Part shown: piece by piece, positions 1 to 4,968 of the stretch
How the letters are laid out: every line of letters starts with the position of its first letter
How positions within the stretch are numbered: position 1 is the first letter of the stretch
NCBI GenBank assembly: GCA_036505615.1
Contig: DASXTB010000440.1
Location: 1 to 6,613 of the forward strand
Length of the DNA stretch: 6,613 nucleotides
From: DASXTB01 sp036505615
GTDB lineage: Bacteria; Acidobacteriota; UBA6911; JACQSX01
Direction: 5' to 3'
Made by a program: the position numbers and the translations under genes
The notes under the pieces: model-generated
What the model was told of the DNA's origin: nothing
Seen by the model: the letters and a program-made list of their open reading frames with translations, nothing else
Database searches by the model: none

Positions 1-461
1 CACCAGACCCACCAGAGGGGACGATAAGCGCTCCACGGCTGGACTCGACCGAGGCAAAGGCTGGTTGTGCCGATCGTGGCGCTCACGATCGTGCTGGCCA
101 GTACGGCAAGAACCACTAAGCTGAGAACATCCTTTAGCCGCTCAAGGGATCCGCGAAAACGTGTTCGGTGTAGCAACCAGGCACCTACCAGGGCTTCCAA
201 TGTATTCCCCAGCGCTATGCCAACCGCCGTGCCGAGCGGCTCATGGATAGTAACGTTCGCCAGAAAGGCTCCCAGCCACAAGCCTGGCCAAATCCGATAC
301 CCAAAAAGAAGGACTGCGGCCAGAGCCATGCCGGTGGGGGGCCAAACAGCCGTCACTTGTTCGGCCACAAAGGCCATCGATAGTCCGAGTTTAGCCGCGC
401 CCAGGTAGATAACGGCGATAGCCAGCACCAATACCGGGTAGGGCAAAGCTCGAAGTTTCAT
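1..461 (-). CDS. MASE1-domain integral membrane protein, N-terminal part (3' end outside window)
   Basis: The reading frame stays open from an ATG at 461 to the left edge, giving 153 residues without a stop. The protein begins MKLRALPYPVLVLAIAVIYL and is strongly hydrophobic, with several predicted membrane helices. Segments such as AAKLGLSMAF, VTAVWPPTGMA, GYRIWPGLWLGAFLAN, GIALGNTLEALVGAWLL and PWSAYRPLWWVW are typical of MASE1, a membrane-associated sensor domain. In that family it is usually followed by a cytoplasmic output module such as a histidine kinase, GGDEF/EAL or PAS domain. That module would lie beyond the left edge, so the output cannot be named; MASE1-only proteins also exist. 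The Shine-Dalgarno is weak (GGATCG upstream of ATG). The start is chosen because the family motif begins soon after it. The family call is confident; signal and function are unknown. Confidence 0.85.
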   Translation of the reverse strand, partial: MKLRALPYPVLVLAIAVIYLGAAKLGLSMAFVAEQVTAVWPPTGMALAAVLLFGYRIWPGLWLGAFLANVTIHEPLGTAVGIALGNTLEALVGAWLLHRTRFRGSLERLKDVLSLVVLAVLASTIVSATIGTTSLCLGRVQPWSAYRPLWWVW

Positions 462-520
462 TGGCGATCCGTGCAGAATGTCTCAGTGTGATACTATTGC
501 GCTCTAAAGGCAACCCCTGA

Positions 521-560
521 GCGCCCAGGGGGACTCGAACTGACAATGGGATTGAGCTAC
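521..560 (-). pseudogene. Degenerate tRNA-like fragment (D-arm box and T-arm box with the middle missing)
   Basis: On the minus strand, TAGCTCAAT (559-551) resembles a tRNA D-arm, and GTTCGAGTC (540-532) resembles a T-loop. The latter is followed by CCCC and TGGGCGC (527-521), which could be a 3' acceptor strand. Only 10 nt separate the two boxes, against roughly 35-40 nt in an intact tRNA, so the anticodon arm would be deleted. The 5' T-stem does not pair well with CCCCC and no matching 5' acceptor strand is seen. It cannot be a working tRNA. It could be a remnant of tRNA-targeted integration, or chance. Confidence 0.3.
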
Positions 561-579
561 CTGTAAAAATACTGACCGG

Positions 580-604
580 CGGGCGGCCACGCAGGGCCCG
601 CCCG
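580..604 (-). terminator. GC hairpin, possible weak terminator after the zinc-ribbon gene
   Basis: CGGGCGG (580-586) pairs perfectly with CCGCCCG (598-604) around an 11-nt loop. Read on the minus strand it lies 64 nt past the stop of the zinc-ribbon gene. A TATTTTTAC run follows about 8 nt after the stem. The gap between stem and T-run makes this a weak intrinsic terminator at best. It could also be part of the non-coding debris between 462 and 667, where no gene is seen. Confidence 0.3.
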
Positions 605-667
605 TACGATTAGATGGCTTTTTTCACAGCTACTGACGGGCGCAGCTCTGATCAGGCGATTGCGGAC

Positions 668-901
668 TCAGACTTCCTGTTTTTCCCCGGCTTCCTCGTC
701 GGGAGTGTAATTGACCGTTTCTTCTCCCGAAATGCGGGCATTAACAAATTCCGTATAGCCGCAGTTTCCGCAAACGTAGGCATTCAATTTCATGTCCTCG
801 TCGCCTGATTCCGTCGTCAGCGTGTAGGAGTGTTGCTTGAGCTGAAGGGGATTGTTGCAATGGCGGCACGTCAGATTCACATGCACCTTCATTGGACTCA
901 T
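668..901 (-). CDS. Small two-CxxC zinc-ribbon protein
   Basis: This is a 77-residue acidic-tailed protein. CRHC (C12, C15) and CGNC (C44, C47) form a four-cysteine zinc-ribbon knuckle pair, with a predicted beta hairpin between them; CGNCGYTEF is typical of small zinc ribbons whose first strands resemble transcription-factor or ribosomal-protein ribbons. The C-terminus (PDEEAGEKQEV) is charged and probably disordered. The frame is open further upstream to 940. The ATG at 901 is chosen because GGGAGG sits 6 nt before it and the ribbon follows directly. No catalytic domain is present, so nucleic-acid or protein binding is only a family-level guess. It diverges from the hydrolase gene and has its own promoter at 1026-1053. 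Any partner is unknown. Confidence 0.75.
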   Translation of the reverse strand: MSPMKVHVNLTCRHCNNPLQLKQHSYTLTTESGDEDMKLNAYVCGNCGYTEFVNARISGEETVNYTPDEEAGEKQEV

Positions 902-993
902 AATTGGCCTCCCAACTGTGTCGGTTCCGCAACCGGCCACGGTGTATTCCCGGAAGATTCGCTTTGGCTCTGATTGCCTCCGGGAGCGATGCT

Positions 994-1015
994 TGGCTTG
1001 TGAAACCTCAAGCCA
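994..1015. repeat. Inverted repeat in the divergent promoter region
   Basis: TGGCTTG (994-1000) and CAAGCCA (1009-1015) form a perfect 7-bp inverted repeat with an 8-nt loop. It lies just downstream of the predicted zinc-ribbon transcription start and overlaps the possible -35 of the hydrolase promoter. It could be an operator or an mRNA leader hairpin. No specific regulator is recognised. Confidence 0.35.
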
Positions 1016-1025
1016 TCCGATTAAG

Positions 1026-1053
1026 ATTTTAGCTTCGATTATCAGAGCCGCAA
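1026..1053 (-). promoter_or_regulatory. Promoter for the zinc-ribbon gene, TTGCGG-N16-TAAAAT
   Basis: On the minus strand TTGCGG (1053-1048) and TAAAAT (1031-1026) are separated by exactly 16 nt. The -10 matches the sigma70 consensus at 5 of 6 positions. Predicted transcription start is near 1019, leaving a leader of about 118 nt. The same architecture recurs at 3389-3416 and 4691-4718. A weaker plus-strand pair, TTGTGA (998-1003) and TAAGAT (1022-1027) with 18-nt spacing, overlaps it and could serve the divergent hydrolase gene. Confidence 0.5.
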
Positions 1054-1133
1054 TGTGCGTCGTGCCGGGCTCGGCTTGCCTGCACGGCCAGATGATGGTA
1101 CCTGTTAAGTATCAACCGGGGAGAACACTAAGG

Positions 1134-1808
1134 ATGTCCACAACACTGACTCAAGACGTCACCATTCCTTCAGGCGAAGTACGTCTAGAAGGCGAGATAA
1201 ACCTGCCCGCAGGCGCGGCTGGCATCGTACTGTTTGCGCACGGAAGCGGAAGCAGCCGGCACAGTCCTCGGAATAAGCATGTAGCGCAAATTCTTCAGCA
1301 GGCAGGGCTGGGAACTTTACTTTTCGACCTGCTCACCAGGCAAGAGGAGGCGATAGACCTGAAGACGGCTCGCCTGCGTTTTGACATCAGTCTACTGGCG
1401 GAGCGCCTTGTGGACGCCACCCGGTGGCTTAAAGGGAGCAGCGACATGGGCCGTTTGAACGTAGGATATTTTGGCTCAAGCACTGGTGGGGGCGCCGCCC
1501 TCGTTGCCGCCGCCACTCTTGAAAGTGGTGTCGCTGCGGTGGTTTCACGAGGCGGGCGACCGGATCTGGCCGGTTCGGCATTGCCGGAGGTTAGGTGTCC
1601 CACACTGCTCATTGTGGGCGGCGACGATGAACCAGTGGTGCGGTTGAATCGGGCGGCCTATGAGCGTCTGGAGTGCAAGAAGGAATTGAAAATCATTCCG
1701 GGCGCGACGCACCTCTTCGAAGAACCGGGCAAACTGCAACAGGTTGCAGAACTGGCGGCCGCGTGGTTCCAGGAGCACTTCAATCGAGTGAAGCTGCCAC
1801 CACGGTAG
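1134..1808 (+). CDS. Dienelactone-hydrolase-like alpha/beta hydrolase
   Basis: This 224-residue single-domain serine hydrolase has a short N-terminal beta region, then LFAHGSGSSRHSPRN (about 33-47, oxyanion-hole strand). The nucleophile elbow FGSSTGGG has Ser116 in a GxSxG motif. VGGDDEPV supplies the acid (Asp164 or Asp165), and GATHLFEEPG supplies His193. The triad is complete, so an active esterase or hydrolase is likely. The substrate is unknown. This subfamily is often fused to or encoded beside a phosphoribosyltransferase domain, as in mycobacterial Rv0571c, and a stand-alone PRTase is present at 3950-4621. The frame is open back to 852, but the ATG at 1134 is preferred. GGGGAG lies 10 nt upstream, the family fold begins here, and the extension has no domain character. 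It is cytoplasmic, with no signal peptide. Confidence 0.85.
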   Translation: MSTTLTQDVTIPSGEVRLEGEINLPAGAAGIVLFAHGSGSSRHSPRNKHVAQILQQAGLGTLLFDLLTRQEEAIDLKTARLRFDISLLAERLVDATRWLKGSSDMGRLNVGYFGSSTGGGAALVAAATLESGVAAVVSRGGRPDLAGSALPEVRCPTLLIVGGDDEPVVRLNRAAYERLECKKELKIIPGATHLFEEPGKLQQVAELAAAWFQEHFNRVKLPPR

Positions 1809-1824
1809 GCAGATCTCAGTTCTC

Positions 1825-1955
1825 AGCGATCAGCTTTTTTGGATTGTTGGTGCGATGGTTTTGTCGTGTCCGTAGTGTCCCTTGTGGTTCAGAAAAGCTT
1901 AGCCACCAAGGACACGGAGGACACAGCACGGGACTTACAATGCAGGCTGATCGCT
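1825..1955. repeat. Long imperfect palindromic repeat between convergent genes
   Basis: AGCGATCAGC (1825-1834) is the exact reverse complement of GCTGATCGCT (1946-1955). Inside, GTGTCC-GTA-GTGTCC-CTTGTGG (from about 1867) is mirrored by CCACCAAGGACACGGAGGACAC (about 1903-1924) with few mismatches. Most of the hydrolase-to-esterase gap is thus one folded unit of about 130 bp. The CACCAAGGACACGGAGGACACA style recalls dispersed intergenic repeats in environmental bacterial genomes; that is recollection, not a search result. It may also end transcription from both convergent genes, although no T-run follows the outer stem in either direction. No gene is seen here. Confidence 0.65.
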
Positions 1956-1965
1956 AAGAGGCCGC

Positions 1966-3309
1966 TCACATACCAGACGGAAAAGTCTCGGGAGCCTCAC
2001 CGCTGACCCATTCCGCGCTACGCTCCAAAGGTTCCACGGCGCGCGTCCGGTCAAAGTAGAGCATGGCATCAAACTGGGCTGGCAAGCGTGCGTGAAAGTA
2101 ATGGCTGGAGCGTTCGCTTTGAGGACGGTAAACCACGCCAATGGCCCGTTCCAGACGGGGCTCGGCCAAACCGCTTAAGTTTTCCGACCCACTAAGGAGA
2201 AGGAGAAATCGTGGGACACCCGTGTCATGTAGCAACGCCTCATAGCTGCCCGGAAGGGCCGGCCGTACGATCTTGCGTTCTGCGGGGCCGTCCCAGTCGG
2301 AGGCGGCAGTGACTGTGCCGCTGTAAGTGCTGAATCCAACCAGCACCGATTCCCGGCCATACTTTTCCCGTACCAACTGCCCGACATTGAATTCACCGGC
2401 TCGGCCCATTTCAGTGGCACGGGCGTCGCCCAGATGCGAATTATGGGCCCAGAGAACGAATTTCGCGTTCTGTCCTTGACTCACAAAATGCGAAAGAAGC
2501 GCGTCTAGTGTTTCAGCCATGTGACGGTCGCGCAAATTCCAGGAAGAAACATGGCCGCGGAACATGGCGCGGTAGTACTCCTCGGCATTCTTTACCAGGC
2601 GGGCATTTTGCTCAGCGTAGAAAAACTCATCGGCGGCTACTTGCCCATCGCGTTTCGCATACTCACCGGCGGCGCGCTGTAGTTCAACGAGCTGCTCGAC
2701 CACCTCGTTTTCGCAGGACTCAGTCAGCCCGTAGCCTGCCGCATAACTATAGGCCTGCGTATCTTTCCCAAAATGATCGAAACAAGAATAGCGCCAGCGA
2801 GCCAGGCGGGCCGCTTTTGGATCAACCTTATCCAGATAACGAAGCACAGCCCCGATGGAAGCGTGAAGACTATAGAGATCCATTCCATAGAAGCCGACCT
2901 TGGGCACGTCTTCAGGAAGAACATCATTATGCGCTCGCAGCCAGCCAACAAAATCCAGCGCGTCGGCATTACGCCACATCCAGGCGGGAAACCGCTTGAA
3001 ACCGGAAAGAGCTTGGGAGCTCCCGGCAACTTCACCGCCGCCCCGGACGAAGCGGTTGACGCGGTAGGCATCGGGCCAGTCAGCCTCCACTGCCACTGCC
3101 GTGAAGCCTCTTTCCGTAATCAGACGCTTGGTGATCTGAGCGCGCTCGCGATAGAACTCATGCGTGCCGTGGGAAGCTTCGCCCAGAAGGACAAACCGGG
3201 CTTCACCAACCAAGTCGAGCAAAGGATCGTAATCCGCCGGACTTCCTGTGATCGGATAAGCAGCCTCACGTACTGCATCGACTAGCTCTGGAATTGTCGT
3301 CTTTAGCAT
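1966..3309 (-). CDS. Erythromycin-esterase-family protein
   Basis: This 447-residue cytoplasmic protein is close to the usual size for the family. LGEASHGTHEFYRERAQI holds the family Glu44 and His47, with Arg56 after them. VEADWPDAYR holds Glu75. FYGMDLYSL (140-148), WNLRDRHMAETLDALL (257-272) and WAHNSHLGDA (287-296, His289 and His292) complete the conserved active-site blocks seen in EreA/EreB relatives. Family members hydrolyse macrolide lactones, but most chromosomal homologues of this succinoglycan/Ere-like type have no proven substrate, so resistance should not be assumed. The frame is open back to 3759, across the CBS gene. The ATG at 3309 is chosen because GGAGG lies 5 nt before it and the family N-terminus starts here. 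In mycobacterial Rv2030c this domain is fused to a phosphoribosyltransferase; here the PRTase is a separate nearby gene. Confidence 0.9.
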   Translation of the reverse strand: MLKTTIPELVDAVREAAYPITGSPADYDPLLDLVGEARFVLLGEASHGTHEFYRERAQITKRLITERGFTAVAVEADWPDAYRVNRFVRGGGEVAGSSQALSGFKRFPAWMWRNADALDFVGWLRAHNDVLPEDVPKVGFYGMDLYSLHASIGAVLRYLDKVDPKAARLARWRYSCFDHFGKDTQAYSYAAGYGLTESCENEVVEQLVELQRAAGEYAKRDGQVAADEFFYAEQNARLVKNAEEYYRAMFRGHVSSWNLRDRHMAETLDALLSHFVSQGQNAKFVLWAHNSHLGDARATEMGRAGEFNVGQLVREKYGRESVLVGFSTYSGTVTAASDWDGPAERKIVRPALPGSYEALLHDTGVPRFLLLLSGSENLSGLAEPRLERAIGVVYRPQSERSSHYFHARLPAQFDAMLYFDRTRAVEPLERSAEWVSGEAPETFPSGM

Positions 3310-3338
3310 CCACACCTCCAAGGTGCCTAGCCAAATAG

Positions 3339-3367
3339 ATTTAATACTGGTTTTTAAGACCCGGCAA
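3339..3367 (-). promoter_or_regulatory. Weak promoter candidate for the esterase-family gene
   Basis: On the minus strand TTGCCG (3367-3362) and TTAAAT (3344-3339) are 17 nt apart. Both hexamers are poor sigma70 matches. The -35 shares TTGC with the other promoters of the block. The predicted leader is about 25 nt and includes the strong GGAGG. An alternative -10, TATTAA (3346-3341), has 15-nt spacing. Confidence 0.25.
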
Positions 3368-3388
3368 TCCCGTCGCTCCTGAGACAGG

Positions 3389-3416
3389 TTGCGCTTAACT
3401 GAATCCTCACTAAAAT
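3389..3416 (+). promoter_or_regulatory. Promoter for the CBS-domain gene, TTGCGC-N16-TAAAAT
   Basis: TTGCGC (3389-3394) and TAAAAT (3411-3416) are 16 nt apart. The -10 matches consensus at 5 of 6 positions. Transcription would start near 3423, leaving a very short leader that barely contains the AAGGAG ribosome site at 3427-3432. Both hexamers and the spacing are identical to the PRTase promoter at 4691-4718. Confidence 0.5.
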
Positions 3417-3439
3417 GAAAGCAGGAAAGGAGAACATCC

Positions 3440-3862
3440 ATGCAAGTGAGAGAAATGATGACCAAAGATCCGGTATGCTGCACACCTGAGACGACGCTGC
3501 AAGAAGTGGCGCGGCTAATGTTAAAGCACAACTGCGGCGAGATTCCGGTAGTCAAGAGCCTGGAAAACAGGCAACTAGTGGGAGTAATTACCGATCGAGA
3601 TATTGCCTGCCGCGGGGTCGCAGACGGGAAGGACCCGATGAAGACAATGGCCTCGCAGTGCATGTCCAGCCCACCGCTGACGATTTCGGCGGAAGCCACA
3701 CTGGAAGACTGCTGCAATGCGATGGAGGAGCATAAGGTGCGGCGTCTACCAATAGTCAACGAGAAAGGAGAATGTTGCGGAATAGTGGCTCAGGCCGACA
3801 TTGCCAGACACGCCCCTAAATTCGAAGCGGCCGAACTGGTGCGGGAGGTCTCACGTCAATAA
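3440..3862 (+). CDS. Paired-CBS-domain protein, Hrp1-like
   Basis: This 140-residue protein consists of two CBS repeats. CBS1 covers about 7-60 (MMTKDPVCCTP to VITDRDIACRG) and CBS2 about 75-125 (MSSPPLTIS to QADIARH). The TDRDIA, MEEHKVRRLPI and ADIARH blocks and the overall length closely resemble Hrp1 (Rv2626c), the hypoxic response protein of M. tuberculosis. Paired CBS domains form a Bateman module that binds adenosyl nucleotides in other proteins; no ligand can be read from this sequence. Nine cysteines are present, including three Cys-Cys pairs (13-14, 91-92, 112-113), which is unusual for a small CBS protein. AAGGAG lies 7 nt before the ATG. The protein is cytoplasmic, divergent from the esterase-family gene and followed by a truncated PRC-barrel stump. 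Confidence 0.92.
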   Translation: MQVREMMTKDPVCCTPETTLQEVARLMLKHNCGEIPVVKSLENRQLVGVITDRDIACRGVADGKDPMKTMASQCMSSPPLTISAEATLEDCCNAMEEHKVRRLPIVNEKGECCGIVAQADIARHAPKFEAAELVREVSRQ

Positions 3863-3905
3863 TTTTCGGTAGACGTTAGTAATTTTCCCGAGGGAGGAAC
3901 AGCCC

Positions 3906-3983
3906 ATGCTAAGGAAAGCGCTGGAATTGAAAGGCTGGAGCATCCATAGTCAGTTCGGCCGTGAGGCGGTAGTTTGCTCCTGA
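3906..3983 (+). pseudogene. Truncated 5' stump of a PRC-barrel-type gene
   Basis: GGGAGG lies 10 nt before an ATG at 3906. The 25-codon frame reads MLRKALELKGWSIHS and then QFGREAVVCS before a stop. The first 15 residues look like the start of PRC-barrel proteins, which typically run MLR-x-ELKG-x-x-I followed by an acidic DGE-IG segment. After about 3949 the frame enters the antisense of the PRTase 3' end, so the family resemblance stops there. The likely history is a CBS-PRC gene pair cut by a rearrangement or deletion at about 3945-3952. A functional 25-residue peptide is possible but less likely. Confidence 0.5.
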
Positions 3984-4621
3984 AAAGATCGATCCAGCAA
4001 AGCGCGTACCTCAGCATCCGTTGTCTGCGAAAAGTCCTGGTACCAGGAACCGACTGCCTGGAAAGGCTCAGGCGTCATGGCGCATATCACCTCGTCCGCT
4101 TCCGCCTGCAGTTCCCTGCAGGTTGAAGAGGCGGCGACCGGGACGGCAACAACGATTTTTGCAGGCTGGCGCTGCCGCAGCGCCAAAACGGCAGCCCTCA
4201 TGCTGGATCCTGTTGCCAGGCCGTCGTCGACTAGAATCACCGTCTTGCCGCGCACGTCGGGCAGAGGCCGGGAGCTGCGGTAGAGACTTTCGCGACGCTG
4301 CAACTCCTGCTGTTCCTTTTGGGCAACCGAATTGATTACGTCCCGGGAAACATTGAGGTAATCGACGACCTCGTTATTAATCACGCGCACACCACCCGAC
4401 GCGATGGCTCCCATGGCCAGTTCCTCGTGACCGGGTACACCAAGCTTGCGCACCAGGAACACATCCAGGGGCGCGTGCAGCGCGCTTGCGACTTCGAAGG
4501 CTACCGGCACTCCCCCTCTGGGCAGCGCCAGAACTAGTAGGTCAGGACGGTCTGCGTAGTCTGCAAGCTTAGTCGCCAGCAACTTGCCCGCTTCCGTCCG
4601 ATTTTGTAATACTCTTCTCAT
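3950..4621 (-). CDS. Phosphoribosyltransferase-like protein
   Basis: This 223-residue type I PRTase-fold protein contains VILVDDGLATGSSMRAA (128-144), the PRPP-binding loop. LALPRGGVPVAFEVA (31-45), RKLGVPGHEELAMGA (58-72) and PVAASSTC (about 160) are typical of the stand-alone or fused PRTase group, where this domain is joined to DLH hydrolases (Rv0571c) or erythromycin-esterase domains (Rv2030c). Its real substrate is unknown and it is not a recognisable hypoxanthine, adenine or orotate enzyme. Start choice is uncertain. The ATG at 4621 matches the usual N-terminus (MRR-x5-RTEAG), with GGGAG about 14 nt upstream. A GTG at 4636 would add five residues but leaves almost no spacer. It converges on the CBS gene, and its 3' end overlaps the PRC stump. 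Confidence 0.88.
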   Translation of the reverse strand: MRRVLQNRTEAGKLLATKLADYADRPDLLVLALPRGGVPVAFEVASALHAPLDVFLVRKLGVPGHEELAMGAIASGGVRVINNEVVDYLNVSRDVINSVAQKEQQELQRRESLYRSSRPLPDVRGKTVILVDDGLATGSSMRAAVLALRQRQPAKIVVAVPVAASSTCRELQAEADEVICAMTPEPFQAVGSWYQDFSQTTDAEVRALLDRSFQEQTTASRPN

Positions 4622-4690
4622 TTTCGTAAGCTTCACTCCCCCGATTCTCTCTTGCCTTAGGAAATCGGGCGTTTACTGATCCTTAAACTA

Positions 4691-4718
4691 ATTTTAGTAT
4701 TTATTTTCCGGCGCGCAA
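4691..4718 (-). promoter_or_regulatory. Promoter for the PRTase gene, TTGCGC-N16-TAAAAT
   Basis: On the minus strand TTGCGC (4718-4713) and TAAAAT (4696-4691) are 16 nt apart, with the same hexamers and spacing as the CBS-gene promoter. Predicted start is near 4684, giving a leader of about 60 nt to the ATG at 4621. A possible plus-strand promoter, TTTACT (4672-4677) with TAGTAT (4695-4700) and 17-nt spacing, overlaps it and would transcribe toward trpS. Confidence 0.5.
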
Positions 4719-4736
4719 CTTAATGCGCGAAAAGAA

Positions 4737-4790
4737 TTGTGGACAATCAAGGAGCTGTCAGGAATTCACAGCTGGTGGAGTCCCAAGTGA
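4737..4790 (+). other. Possible Trp-rich leader reading frame upstream of trpS
   Basis: From a TTG at 4737 a frame of 17 codons reads LWTIKELSGIHSWWSPK and stops at 4790. Three of its residues are Trp, including a tandem pair. A Trp-rich peptide in a long leader before a tryptophanyl-tRNA synthetase gene would fit attenuation. Against this, the start codon is TTG with a weak AAAAGA ribosome site, and a competing ATG frame (4723-4797, 24 codons, no Trp) overlaps it. No clear terminator hairpin with a T-run follows. Treat it as a hypothesis. Confidence 0.2.
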
Positions 4791-4820
4791 TCTTTAGTTA
4801 AGGTGGCTCGTATTCTCCGT

Positions 4821-4836
4821 TTGACCTTTCGGTCAA
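4821..4836 (+). promoter_or_regulatory. Short hairpin in the trpS upstream region
   Basis: TTGACC (4821-4826) pairs with GGTCAA (4831-4836) around a TTTC loop. The right arm continues as CGGTCAACT (4830-4838), and the same 9-mer recurs at 4945-4953, touching the predicted trpS -10. The paired copies could be an operator or alternative RNA pairing partners. The rest of 4637-4968 holds further small palindromes (AGCTGT/ACAGCT at 4753-4773, GGTTAACC at 4868-4875, GACAA/TTGTC at 4888-4902) and no gene. Confidence 0.35.
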
Positions 4837-4952
4837 CTTTGTGGCCAACTGTTCATGGACCACTTGGGGTTAACCTCAGTCTAGCTGGACAAAAATTCTT
4901 GTCAAGCCTGCCCAAAGACGATCGCGGGAACTTTCTTAGTCTGCCGGTCAAC

Positions 4953-4958
4953 TATACT
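4953..4958 (+). promoter_or_regulatory. trpS -10 element giving a nearly leaderless transcript
   Basis: TATACT lies 10 nt before the trpS ATG and matches the sigma70 -10 at 5 of 6 positions. No good -35 is seen 16-18 nt upstream. Transcription would begin around 4965, leaving about 4 nt before the start codon, which agrees with the missing Shine-Dalgarno. Confidence 0.4.
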
Positions 4959-4968
4959 TCCCTGTGAC

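Noticed and set aside
67..408. Plus-strand frame of 113 codons
   Set aside because: It is the antisense of the MASE1 coding sequence, whose translation is clearly the family-like one.
852..1133. N-terminal extension of the hydrolase frame back to 852
   Set aside because: It lacks domain character, overlaps the zinc-ribbon gene and its promoter, and the ATG at 1134 has a ribosome site.
2508..3285. Plus-strand open frames opposite the esterase gene
   Set aside because: They are antisense shadows with no recognisable motif or ribosome site.
1966..3309. Calling the esterase-family gene a macrolide resistance gene
   Set aside because: The family motifs are present, but most chromosomal homologues have unknown substrates and the context is stress-like, not resistance-like.
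3310..3759. Extension of the esterase-family frame to 3759
   Set aside because: It runs antisense through the well-supported CBS gene, and the ATG at 3309 has a strong GGAGG.
4637..4968. T-box riboswitch before trpS
   Set aside because: No T-box sequence of the AGGGTGG-type or terminator/antiterminator pair could be found.
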